Assembly: GCA_027451915.1 (NCBI GenBank)
Contig: DAIDHU010000580.1
Span: 1 to 8,388, forward strand
Direction of reading: 5' to 3'
From: Thiomonas sp.
Lineage (GTDB): Bacteria; Pseudomonadota; Gammaproteobacteria; Burkholderiales; Burkholderiaceae_C
Length of the DNA stretch: 8,388 bases
The position numbers and the translations under genes were made by a program. Each line of letters starts with the position of its first letter. The stretch's first letter is position 1. The notes below the pieces were generated by a model. It worked only from the letters and a program-made list of their open reading frames with translations. It had not been told where the DNA came from and searched no databases. Of the stretch, positions 1 through 7,056 are shown in pieces.

Positions 1-547
1 GGACAACACCTGCGGCAAGCGCTTTTGCTGGAAGCTCGGCGACCTGCCCTACGGCTACGACCACAAGTACACCTACTCGCACCTGGGCTACAACCTCAAG
101 ATCACCGACATGCAGGCCGCCTGCGCGCTGGCGCAGATGGATCGCGTGGAGGAGTTCATCGCCGCCCGGCGCGCCAATTTCCGCTGGCTGCACGAGCGCC
201 TGCGCTCCTGCGAGGAGTTCCTGATCCTGCCGCACGCCACCCCGGGCTCCGAGCCCTCGTGGTTCGGCTTCCCCATGACCCTGCGCGACAACGCGCCGGT
301 GTCGCGCGTGGACCTGCTGACCTACCTGGACCAGCAGAAGGTGGGCACGCGCCTGCTGTTCGCCGGCAACCTGCTGCGCCAGCCCTACATGGCCGGGCGC
401 AACGTGCGCGTGGCCTCGCCGCTGGACAACACCGACACCATCATGAACCAGACCTTCTGGGTCGGCGTGTACCCCGGGCTCACCGAGCCGATGCTGGAAC
501 ATGTGGCCGCCAGCATCGAGACTTTCCTCGGTCTGCGCTTTGACTGA
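1..547 (+). CDS. rfbH: CDP-6-deoxy-L-threo-D-glycero-4-hexulose-3-dehydrase, C-terminal part (RfbH/DdhC, E1)
   Basis: The 5' end lies outside the window. The reading frame begins at base 2 and runs 181 codons to TGA at 545-547, roughly the last 40% of a family whose members are about 440 residues long. The visible part starts DNTCGKRF and continues with GYDHKYTYSHLGYNLKITDM, which I recognise as characteristic of RfbH/DdhC. This is a PMP-dependent, [2Fe-2S]-containing member of the DegT/DnrJ/EryC1 aminotransferase fold. It removes the C3 hydroxyl of CDP-4-keto-6-deoxyglucose on the way to abequose, paratose, tyvelose, ascarylose or colitose-like sugars. The family's iron-sulphur motif is C-X57-C-X1-C-X7-C, and the Cys encoded at 11-13 fits its last ligand. 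The histidine that replaces the aminotransferase PLP lysine lies upstream, out of view. The gene is followed after 9 bases by a glycosyltransferase in the same frame. It acts in the cytoplasm. Confidence 0.9.
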   Translation, partial: DNTCGKRFCWKLGDLPYGYDHKYTYSHLGYNLKITDMQAACALAQMDRVEEFIAARRANFRWLHERLRSCEEFLILPHATPGSEPSWFGFPMTLRDNAPVSRVDLLTYLDQQKVGTRLLFAGNLLRQPYMAGRNVRVASPLDNTDTIMNQTFWVGVYPGLTEPMLEHVAASIETFLGLRFD

Positions 548-567
548 GCCTGCGCTTTGAGTGAGCC
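534..567. repeat. 17-bp tandem duplication across the rfbH stop / GT2 start junction
   Basis: Copy 1 is 534-550 (TGCGCTTTGACTGAGCC) and copy 2 is 551-567. They differ at one base, C544 versus G561. Copy 1 carries the last rfbH codons and its TGA stop. Copy 2 carries the TTG used as the start of the next gene. Copy 1 has an equivalent TTG at 540-542, but reading from it gives only six codons before TGA at 558-560. Removing one copy would leave TTG overlapping the rfbH stop, a typical operon junction. This suggests, as inference, that a slippage duplication turned an overlapping junction into a 9-base gap. Confidence 0.8.
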
Positions 568-1585
568 TGCGCCTGCGCCGCTGCTGACCATCGCGATTCC
601 CACGTGGAATCGCGCACGTTTCCTCGCGGAACTGCTGCAGGAACTGCAGCGGCAACGCGCCGAATTGGCGCCGGAGGCCATCGAGCTTCTGGTGTGCGAC
701 AACCACGCCGAGGACGACACGCCGCAGGTCGTGGCCTCCTGGCAGCGCCCCGGCCTGCCGATCCGCCATGTGCGCCACGCCGAGAACCTCGGCTCGGACC
801 GCAATGTGGCCGCCTGCCACAACCTGGCGCGCGGGCGCTATGTCTGGATCCTGGGCGATGACGACCTGCCGCTGGACGGCTGCCTGCGGCGCCTGCTGGG
901 CTTTCTCGCGCCGCGCGATGTCGTGCTGCTGCACCTGCGACCCTTCGGGTTCCTGAAGGACCCGCGAGCCGAGCTTCCCTACAGCCGCGACACCTGGCGG
1001 GTCGACGCCACGGCCCGCGACTTCGTGCGCCACGTGGGAGCCCAGATCACGCTGCTGTCGGCCATCATCTACGACCGCGAGGCCTGCGCCGGAGTCGATG
1101 CCGAGAGCTTTTGCGGCAGCAACCTGGTGCATGTGAATCTGTACCTGCTGGCCGCGCGCCGGCCCGGGCGGCTGATCCGGGACCGGCGCTACGGGCTGGC
1201 CTACCGCAAGAACAACGGCGGCGGCTACGACTTCTCCAAGGTGTTCGTGAGCAACCTGCGCGCGATTCTCGAGGAGCACGAACGCCAGGGACTGGATCCC
1301 GCGGTGCGCGGCGCGCTGGAGCGACGCATGCTGACCCAGTACCTGCCGCAGCAGGTGCTGCTCCAGCGCATGCGCCCGAGCGTCGACCTCGCAGCTGCTC
1401 GCGAGCGCTTTCGCGCCGCCTACCGCGGCCGCCTGCGCTACTGGGCCCTGGTGGATCCGATTTTCACGCTGCCCCGCCCCGCGGCCATCGCGTGGGGCAT
1501 GGCCGCCACCGCCGTCGGGCGCATCGCATCGGGGGACCTGACGCGAGGCCTGTATTTCCTGCGGGACAAGCTTTTGCGCCGCTGA
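557..1585 (+). CDS. Family 2 glycosyltransferase (GT-A fold)
   Basis: A 342-residue cytoplasmic sugar transferase that probably adds one sugar of the O-antigen or related glycan from a nucleotide-sugar donor. The GT2 core is complete: TIAIPTWNR at residues 11-19, VCDN at 46-49, NLGSDRN at 77-83 and the metal-binding GDDD at 100-103. The part after about residue 180 is helical and basic. A short hydrophobic stretch at about 308-323 followed by an Arg/Lys-rich end could touch the membrane. The start is TTG at 557, the first usable codon after the rfbH stop in this frame; no ATG or GTG precedes the first catalytic strand. There is only a weak TGAG before it and no clear Shine-Dalgarno sequence. 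The gene follows rfbH by 9 bases and is surely co-transcribed. Donor and acceptor cannot be told; linkage to rfbH makes a dideoxyhexosyl transferase possible but unproven. Confidence 0.9.
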   Translation: MSEPAPAPLLTIAIPTWNRARFLAELLQELQRQRAELAPEAIELLVCDNHAEDDTPQVVASWQRPGLPIRHVRHAENLGSDRNVAACHNLARGRYVWILGDDDLPLDGCLRRLLGFLAPRDVVLLHLRPFGFLKDPRAELPYSRDTWRVDATARDFVRHVGAQITLLSAIIYDREACAGVDAESFCGSNLVHVNLYLLAARRPGRLIRDRRYGLAYRKNNGGGYDFSKVFVSNLRAILEEHERQGLDPAVRGALERRMLTQYLPQQVLLQRMRPSVDLAAARERFRAAYRGRLRYWALVDPIFTLPRPAAIAWGMAATAVGRIASGDLTRGLYFLRDKLLRR

Positions 1586-1597
1586 ACCGCCGCCCTG

Positions 1598-1620
1598 CGG
1601 CCCAAGCTCGGCTCAGGCCG
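1598..1620 (-). terminator. Hairpin over the wzt stop codon, possible 3' end signal (no U-tract)
   Basis: In the minus-strand RNA this 23-base segment reads CGGCC-UG-AGC-CGA-GCU-UG-GGCCG. It folds into a 10-pair stem, two of them U-G wobbles, with a three-base CGA loop. The wzt stop codon UGA (1615-1613) lies in the stem. In the plus-strand RNA the two wobbles become C/A mismatches, so the structure favours the minus transcript. No run of U follows, so it is not a textbook intrinsic terminator. It could instead stop exonucleases or cooperate with Rho. It lies in the only gap between two convergent genes. Confidence 0.35.
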
Positions 1621-2374
1621 GTGCCGCCATGCGCCGAGCGTAGGCGTCCAGCACCGCGTCCACGGGGCCCAGCATGCGCGCCCTGCCCGATTCCATCCAC
1701 AGCACCTTGTTGCAGCTGGCGCGGATGGTGTCGTCCGAGTGGATCGCGAGCACGACGATGTCGGCGCGTTCATGCAACTCGCGCAGACGCTGGTTGGCCT
1801 TTTCCTGGAAACTTGCGTCACCCACGCCCAGCACCTCGTCGAGCAGCAGGATGTCGGCCTCGACGGCCGTGGAAACGGCAAAGGCCAGGCGCACCCGCAT
1901 GCCGCTGGAGTAGGTGCGCAGCGGCAGGTCCAGGTAATCGCCCAGCTCGGTGAACTCGGCGATCTCCTCGGTCTTGCGCTTGATCTCGGCGCTGCCCATG
2001 CCAAGCAGCAGGCCTCGAAGCCGGATGTTCTGGCGCCCTGTCGAGAGGTCGTCCATGCCGAGTGCGATGTCCAGCAGGGGCACGCTGCGCCCGCTCACGC
2101 GCACCTCGCCCGCGGTCGGGGGATAGATGCCCGCCATCACCCGCAGCAAGGTGCTCTTGCCGGCGCCGTTGTGCCCGATCAGGCCCAGGCGATCCCCGCT
2201 GCGCAGCTCCAGGTCCAGTCCGTCGATGGCCCGAACGACGATGACCCCGGAGTTGTCCTCCGCGATGCTGTTGCGCCGACCCATGCGCATGACCCGCTTC
2301 TTGAGCGACTGGGCCGAGATGTCGAAAATCGGCAGGTCGAGGTGGACATCGTGAAGCGAGACGCTTGCGGCCAT
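1613..2374 (-). CDS. wzt: ABC transporter ATP-binding protein, Wzt-type, short form
   Basis: The ATPase of a polysaccharide exporter: it energises flipping of undecaprenyl-linked glycan through the Wzm channel at the inner membrane. It has 253 residues. Seen directly: Walker A GHNGAGKST at 67-75, signature YSSGM at 155-159, Walker B ILLLDE at 175-180 and switch histidine at 212. The N-terminal extension before the first core strands and the STGRQNI segment (111-117) are typical of the Wzt/RfbE/KpsT branch. The protein ends soon after the nucleotide-binding domain, so the C-terminal carbohydrate-binding domain of long Wzt proteins (such as E. coli O9a) is absent. ATG at 2374 is the only start codon in frame between the Wzm stop and the conserved N-terminus; the bases before it are pyrimidine-rich with no Shine-Dalgarno sequence. 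It lies 53 bases after wzm and is the last gene of the minus-strand block. Confidence 0.93.
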   Translation of the reverse strand: MAASVSLHDVHLDLPIFDISAQSLKKRVMRMGRRNSIAEDNSGVIVVRAIDGLDLELRSGDRLGLIGHNGAGKSTLLRVMAGIYPPTAGEVRVSGRSVPLLDIALGMDDLSTGRQNIRLRGLLLGMGSAEIKRKTEEIAEFTELGDYLDLPLRTYSSGMRVRLAFAVSTAVEADILLLDEVLGVGDASFQEKANQRLRELHERADIVVLAIHSDDTIRASCNKVLWMESGRARMLGPVDAVLDAYARRMAAPA

Positions 2375-2427
2375 GGTGGAGTCGGTCGAGGGAGTCGAAG
2401 ACGGCGTGTGCGCGAGCTTCGGATGCT

Positions 2428-3219
2428 TCAGATCCAGTAGGGAATGCGCTTGTGGTAACGCCCCGTCAGGGCCAGCGCAAGCAGCCAACCGACCACTGTC
2501 ATGGCACAGACCAGCGCCCAGGTGGACAAGGGCGTCGCCACTCCCATCAAGGGCTGGCGCACCACGTCGATCAGATAGGCCAGGGGATTGAATTCCACAA
2601 TCCAGCGATGCCTGGCGCTGAGCATCTCCCCATGGAACAGAATGGGAGTGACGTAGAACGCCACCTGCAAAAGGGCATTGACGATCTGCGGCAGGTCCCG
2701 GAAGCGCGCCGCGAGCAGGCCCGTCAGCACCGCGATCCAGGTCGCGTTGAGCACGAACAGCGCGAGGCCGGGCAGGAACAGCGGCAGGGTCGTCCAGTCG
2801 TGCACCCCGAAGACCATGAGCACGACGACCACAATGCAGAAATTGTGGGCGAAGATCACGAGATTGCGCCACGCGACCTGAAGCATGTACACCAGCCTGG
2901 GGGTGGCCACCTGGCGAATGTAGTTGGCGCTGGCGATGTAGGCATTGCAGCCTTCGCTCACAGTGCCCGAGAACAGGCCCCACGACACCAGGCCGATCGC
3001 GACCATGGGAAGGTAGTCCGCGAGTTTCTGGGCGAACAGCGCTCCATACACCACGCCCATGGTCCCCACCAGCACGCCCATGCTGATGGTGAGCCAGAAG
3101 GGGCCGATCTTGGAACGGGCATAGCGCTGCCGGATCTCCAGCCAGCCCAGCAGGCTCCACAGACGCCATGCGCCCAGACTGTCGAGCAGATCGCCGATGG
3201 CCGTACCTAGTGCGCTCAT
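2428..3219 (-). CDS. wzm: ABC-2 type polysaccharide export permease (Wzm)
   Basis: The inner-membrane channel subunit that pairs with the adjacent Wzt to export lipid-linked polysaccharide. It has 263 residues, the usual family length. Six hydrophobic segments can be seen at about residues 41-62, 68-88, 118-138, 144-166, 178-196 and 232-252. ABC-2 family signatures include RQRYARSKIGPFW (30-42) before the first membrane segment, ARFRDLPQIV (171-180), TPILF (191-195) and NPLAYLID (211-218). The start is ATG at 3219; no ATG, GTG or TTG lies nearby upstream in the same frame, although that frame stays open far into the preceding gene. No Shine-Dalgarno sequence is visible. It starts 50 bases after the tandem glycosyltransferase and is followed by wzt, the standard wzm-wzt order. 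Confidence 0.94.
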   Translation of the reverse strand: MSALGTAIGDLLDSLGAWRLWSLLGWLEIRQRYARSKIGPFWLTISMGVLVGTMGVVYGALFAQKLADYLPMVAIGLVSWGLFSGTVSEGCNAYIASANYIRQVATPRLVYMLQVAWRNLVIFAHNFCIVVVVLMVFGVHDWTTLPLFLPGLALFVLNATWIAVLTGLLAARFRDLPQIVNALLQVAFYVTPILFHGEMLSARHRWIVEFNPLAYLIDVVRQPLMGVATPLSTWALVCAMTVVGWLLALALTGRYHKRIPYWI

Positions 3220-3269
3220 GGGTCTATAGCAAGCAGGGAAATGGGCGATGTTAGCCTGGATGAGCCTGC

Positions 3270-5852
3270 CTATCCGCGCACCATCCTCATGAGTCGACGC
3301 GACAGCATGCGCAACATGGCATGGCGGTTTTTCCAGGCCACGATGCGCTGGTAGCGCTCGGGATGCTCGCGCTGCATGCGTGCGAGCCAGGCGGCGATGT
3401 GCCGGGCCGCCCGCTGCTGCCCGGCCAGGGGCCGCGCGGGCTCGACGCGCATCTGCGCAGCCGGCGAGGCCGGACCAGCCGAGGCGAGCATCCGCGAGGG
3501 CAGCGCCCGCACATGGATCCACAATTGCGCGAACTCCTCCACATCGACCCGATAGTCCCCGGCGCACTGAGCCTTGTCCACGGACTCGGCGACCATGGCC
3601 GCGACCTCCTCGAATCTCGCCAGGCCCTCCTCGCGCAGGCCGCAGGCGCGAAAATAGCCCATGATCCGCTCGCGGTCCTCGGCCGGCAGGAGTTCGGCCG
3701 GATCGTGTCGCAGCAGCGCGTAGCCCAGTTGTCGGCCCAGCTGGTGCACCATGTCCTCCAACAGGCCGTAGGTCACCCCCCCGCCCCCGCGTTCGCGCAC
3801 GCGGCGCAGCCAGCCTGGCGGCATCCCGCTGCGTTGCTCGAAGGCCTGCGCGAGATCCACGAGGCCTCGGGTCCAGGGTCTGTAGAAATACCAGCCGCGC
3901 TCGCGCGCCATGCGCGCGAAACGGTCCAGGACCACCGAGCTGCGGCGCCACACCAGCGGTTCGGCCACGAACATGACGGGTTCGTCCCGCAACCGCTCCA
4001 GCAGTCCGAACACGTGGCTGTAGATCGACGATATCGGCAGGTAGGGGTCGATGGCGCCGAGGATCAGGTCGCGGCGCACCACGTAGCGCGAGATCAGCGC
4101 CCCGTACTGCGCCAGGCCGTGACGTTCGATGAAACCGGAAAAATCCACCCTGCCCTCGGATTCGATGCCGTCGAGCACGCCGTGCAGGGCCTGGTCCATG
4201 GTGTGGGTCTGCGGATTCACCAGGCGCTCGCCATCCGTCTCGGCCGCGGTATCGAACACGAAGCTGGCCATGCACTGCGCCGCGCCTGGGGCCACCAATG
4301 CGCGCAGGCGCGCATAGGCGGGCCGCACGATCACGTCGTCGTCGCTGAGCAGCCAGACGTAGCAGCCGTCGGCTTCGCGCACCAGGCGCGCGCAATTCTC
4401 CTCCGCGCTTCCCACATGTTGCTCGTAATGCACCACGCGCAGTCTGGCGGGATGCTGCAGCGCGAGCGCGTCCAGGGCCTCGCGCGTGCCGTCGTCGCTG
4501 GCGTTGTCGCCCACCAGAACTTGCACTTCGGCATCCGTCAGCGCGCCCAGCGAGGCAAGGGCCTGCAGCTGCCGCAGCACCGAGTTCTTTCGGTTGTAGG
4601 TCGGAATCGCCACCGTCAGGCGCGAGGGGCAATCGGCGAAACGCGCGCCGCGCAGGCGCTTGCGCGCCGAGGGCCCGCAAGCCTCCGTCAGCACGAGTCC
4701 GGGGCTGCGCTCGAAGCGCGAGCGCAGCTCGGCCGACTCGGCCTCGTCGAGGGCTTGCAGCAGCTCCGCATGGGCCTGCGCGCAGTCTTGGGTCTGCGCC
4801 TCGAGCCGGGAACACAGATCCAGCAGCGCGGCGCGGCGAGTGCCGACCAGGAATTCGCGCAGGAACTGGCGCAGCTCGGTCAGCATCTCCGGGCTCAGGC
4901 GCTCGACCTCCAGGCCCGATTGCGCGTGCAGCATGGCCTGGCGCACGTGCATCTCGACAAGAAAACCCGCGAGCGTGCCGTGCTTGAGGTACAGGCTGTC
5001 CTTGGACAGGTGGATCTCCTCCACCGAGTCGAAAAAGCCCGCGGGCTGCGGCATGCACGCCAGCACGAGTCGAAGCTGGCGCAGCAGGCCCGTCGTGTAG
5101 GGCCAGTAGCTCGGCCTGGAAAGGGTCAGGCCCGCCTCGCGCAGCCTGGAGAGTTCATCGGCCACCGAGTTGAGGGTGTAGCGCAATTGGGCCCCTGCCA
5201 GAACCGCTGCCGGCCGATCCCGATAGCTCAGCAGCATCGCCGCCGCATGGCTGTAGATCGGGGATTCGTCCAGGAGCCGAGCCCATGCGTCGAGGTCGAG
5301 CCGGGCAAGCCTGCCGCACAGGCAGGACAAGGTGGTCGTGGCGGTCACCAGTCCGAAATCGGCGAACAACTCCGCGCCGCTCGGATAGTGCACGTAGGGC
5401 GCGGGCACTTGGTAGTACCCGCAGGTGCCCGGGTCCCCGGCACCTGCGTCGGGGCCGCCGGGATGGGCGACCTCGATCCCCGCGAGCACGAAGTCATGCC
5501 CGTCCCGAAGGGCGCGGAGAATCTGCCCGCAGGCGTCCGGACAAGCCAGGTCGTCGTCTCCGAAAATCCAGAAATACTCGCTGCGCCCCTGCTGCATCAG
5601 CGTGCGCAGACCCAGGTAGGCACTCTGCTCGGCACTGGCGGCCGCATGCGCGTGGCGGGCATAGCGCACCTGAGGGTGGCTCGCCATCAGCTGGGCGCAG
5701 AGCTCCGGCGTGGCATCGGTCGATTGGTTGTCGCACACCAGGATCTCGATGTCGTCGGGAACCCTCGATGCGGATTCCACCAGGGATCCGACGGCACGCT
5801 TGAGGAAATCCGCTCGATTTCGAGTCGGGATCACAATGGTCAAGGTCGTCAT
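3270..5852 (-). CDS. Tandem-domain family 2 glycosyltransferase (two GT-A domains)
   Basis: An 860-residue protein with two GT2 catalytic domains, probably a cytoplasmic bifunctional or processive enzyme that builds the exported glycan. Domain 1: TIVIPTRNR at 5-13, VCDN at 39-42, GDDD at 98-101. Domain 2: TVAIPTYNR at 413-421, VGDN at 447-450 followed by ASDDGT, and SDDD at 503-506. Between them, about 300-400, lies a helical Leu/Glu/Ala-rich linker. After domain 2 a C-terminal region of roughly 250 residues, rich in Arg, Ala and Leu and without obvious membrane segments, ends in a basic tail. Domain 1 lacks the Asn-X-Gly...Asn pattern that the single GT2 at 557 shows before its acidic motif; domain 2 keeps only part of it. 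The ATG at 5852 is the only start codon in frame after the upstream gene; a weak GAGA precedes it by 7 bases. It is 55 bases after the GT-B-like gene and 50 before wzm. Substrates are unknown. Confidence 0.92.
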   Translation of the reverse strand: MTTLTIVIPTRNRADFLKRAVGSLVESASRVPDDIEILVCDNQSTDATPELCAQLMASHPQVRYARHAHAAASAEQSAYLGLRTLMQQGRSEYFWIFGDDDLACPDACGQILRALRDGHDFVLAGIEVAHPGGPDAGAGDPGTCGYYQVPAPYVHYPSGAELFADFGLVTATTTLSCLCGRLARLDLDAWARLLDESPIYSHAAAMLLSYRDRPAAVLAGAQLRYTLNSVADELSRLREAGLTLSRPSYWPYTTGLLRQLRLVLACMPQPAGFFDSVEEIHLSKDSLYLKHGTLAGFLVEMHVRQAMLHAQSGLEVERLSPEMLTELRQFLREFLVGTRRAALLDLCSRLEAQTQDCAQAHAELLQALDEAESAELRSRFERSPGLVLTEACGPSARKRLRGARFADCPSRLTVAIPTYNRKNSVLRQLQALASLGALTDAEVQVLVGDNASDDGTREALDALALQHPARLRVVHYEQHVGSAEENCARLVREADGCYVWLLSDDDVIVRPAYARLRALVAPGAAQCMASFVFDTAAETDGERLVNPQTHTMDQALHGVLDGIESEGRVDFSGFIERHGLAQYGALISRYVVRRDLILGAIDPYLPISSIYSHVFGLLERLRDEPVMFVAEPLVWRRSSVVLDRFARMARERGWYFYRPWTRGLVDLAQAFEQRSGMPPGWLRRVRERGGGGVTYGLLEDMVHQLGRQLGYALLRHDPAELLPAEDRERIMGYFRACGLREEGLARFEEVAAMVAESVDKAQCAGDYRVDVEEFAQLWIHVRALPSRMLASAGPASPAAQMRVEPARPLAGQQRAARHIAAWLARMQREHPERYQRIVAWKNRHAMLRMLSRRLMRMVRG
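3776..3788 (-). repeat. G5-C-G7 tract inside the tandem glycosyltransferase gene
   Basis: The plus strand has seven C (3776-3782), one G, then five C (3784-3788). The coding strand therefore reads G5-C-G7 and encodes Gly-Gly-Gly-Gly at residues 689-692. Such tracts are prone to strand slippage and to sequencing error. One extra G would move translation into the frame that is open all the way through wzm to 2428. Whether the length varies in nature cannot be seen from one sequence. Confidence 0.7.
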
Positions 5853-5907
5853 GGCGAGGTCTCGAGATACGCGATGGCACGCATGCGCACCGCCCGGAGA
5901 TCAGGCT

Positions 5908-7056
5908 TCATTTCAGCCGCAGGCCCTTGCGACGCACATAGCTCAGGACCCGAAGCAAGGTGCGCGCCACCCCCTGGTCTCGCGCCGCATGTCGCAGCAC
6001 CTCCCAGTTGCTGGCCAGGCGCGCGGCCATTCCCGGCTCCTGGATCGACTCGATGCGCATGAGCGTCGGGTAGGTTCTGGCGCCTGCCAGCTCCTGGGTC
6101 TGCGCGATCAGCGCGTGCAGGCGCTGTTCCAGCGCGTCGTACAGGCGCAGATAGTTGTGCCGGGCCTGGCGCACCGTGGCACGCGCCCGCTCCAGTTGCT
6201 CCGGATCAGTGCCCCAGGCGATTCCATCCGTTCCCAGTTCCCTGAAGCCGATCATCTGCCCGAGGTAGGGGTTGGGAAGAAAGACCACCGGGCATTCGCA
6301 CAGCAGGGCCTCGATGGCCAGCGCGGAATTCTCGTAGCAATAGAACACTTCCGAGCGCCGGAACAGATCGGCGATCTGCGCCGGTGTCGGGGAGTCCGGA
6401 AGGTCTCGCGTGATCTCCACGCTGTCGCGCGTGACCTCGAACAGCTCGCCGCCATGCACCGCCTGGTACTTCGCCCCATAGAAGCAACTGCCCTTGCGCG
6501 GCTGAGGGGGAAACGGGGTGAACTGCTCCGGGTCGGATACCGGGAAGAACAGCACCTCGCAACTCGCATCCACCCCCTGTGCGATGGCTTCGCTGTAGGC
6601 CCACAGGACTTCGTCGGCGGGGTAGTGCTCGTCACCCCCCAGCAAGCCGGGAAAGTTCAGCAGATAGCGCACCACCAGGGGTGCGTCGAAGGGGTTGCCC
6701 CGCACCGTCTCGGGGTAGATGGTGATCGGGCAAAGGCCGTCCTCGTGGTGCTGCAGCATGCGCTGCGCGTCCAGCAAGGGGGTGTCCAGATAGGGATGCA
6801 CTCCCTTGTGCGGGTCCCCCATGTAGGGATGGATCACCAGGTAGGCATTCTCTCCCAGTCGGTTCAGCGCGTTGCACAACAGGTGCAGGACCCGGATTCC
6901 CGCCGACGTGCGCACGTAGGTGGGAGCCACGATGTAGTAGGGGTGGCGCTTGCGCGGCAGCAGCAGGGCAGTCGAAGCGGGCAGGCCCGCGGCCCATGGC
7001 GAGGGCTGTTGCGCGGCGCCGGCGTCTTCGCGACTGGGAGTGTGGTTCATGGACAT
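5908..7056 (-). CDS. Putative glycosyltransferase, GT-B-like
   Basis: A protein of 382 residues from ATG 7056; ATG 7050 is an equally good start two codons later, and TTG 7119 is possible. I place it with GT-B-like glycosyltransferases on general pattern, not on a decisive motif. The first Rossmann-like half opens with YYIVAPTYVRTSAGIRVLHL (40-59), with an Ala-Gly-Ile-Arg glycine loop followed by a helix. The second half has a strand-loop-helix segment, SEVFYCYENSALAIEALLCE (235-254), then CPVVFLPNPYLG. This resembles the donor-binding EX-helix region of GT4-type enzymes, with Glu242 and Glu249 as candidates. The first 35 residues are Ala/Pro-rich and probably disordered. No signal peptide or membrane segment is seen. 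It lies 64 bases after the short-chain dehydrogenase gene and 55 before the tandem GT, inside the presumed operon. Its sugar specificity is unknown. Confidence 0.7.
   Translation of the reverse strand: MSMNHTPSREDAGAAQQPSPWAAGLPASTALLLPRKRHPYYIVAPTYVRTSAGIRVLHLLCNALNRLGENAYLVIHPYMGDPHKGVHPYLDTPLLDAQRMLQHHEDGLCPITIYPETVRGNPFDAPLVVRYLLNFPGLLGGDEHYPADEVLWAYSEAIAQGVDASCEVLFFPVSDPEQFTPFPPQPRKGSCFYGAKYQAVHGGELFEVTRDSVEITRDLPDSPTPAQIADLFRRSEVFYCYENSALAIEALLCECPVVFLPNPYLGQMIGFRELGTDGIAWGTDPEQLERARATVRQARHNYLRLYDALEQRLHALIAQTQELAGARTYPTLMRIESIQEPGMAARLASNWEVLRHAARDQGVARTLLRVLSYVRRKGLRLK

Noticed and set aside
1587..1600. CCGC...GCGG hairpin after the plus-strand GT2 as an intrinsic terminator
   Set aside because: The stem has only four pairs and no T-run follows; this is common by chance at this GC content.
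1613..3169. 518-codon minus-strand frame containing Wzt
   Set aside because: Upstream of ATG 2374 it overlaps wzm in a different frame and shows no conserved motif, so the real gene starts at 2374.
3220..3240. TGC-TATAGA on the minus strand as an extended -10 promoter for wzm
   Set aside because: Only four of six bases match, the key last T is missing, no -35 element is found at the right distance, and transcription would start on or after the ATG.
2428..5058. 876-codon minus-strand frame containing Wzm
   Set aside because: Only the last 263 codons encode Wzm. The upstream part overlaps the tandem GT in another frame and has low-complexity Arg/Ala/Gly composition. It is noted only as the frame a slip in the G-run would enter.
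3321..6062. 913-codon open frame on the plus strand
   Set aside because: It lies antisense to the tandem GT gene, whose two sets of GT2 motifs are clear. Its translation is His/Gln/Arg/Ala-rich with no domain, as expected of a shadow frame in GC-rich DNA.
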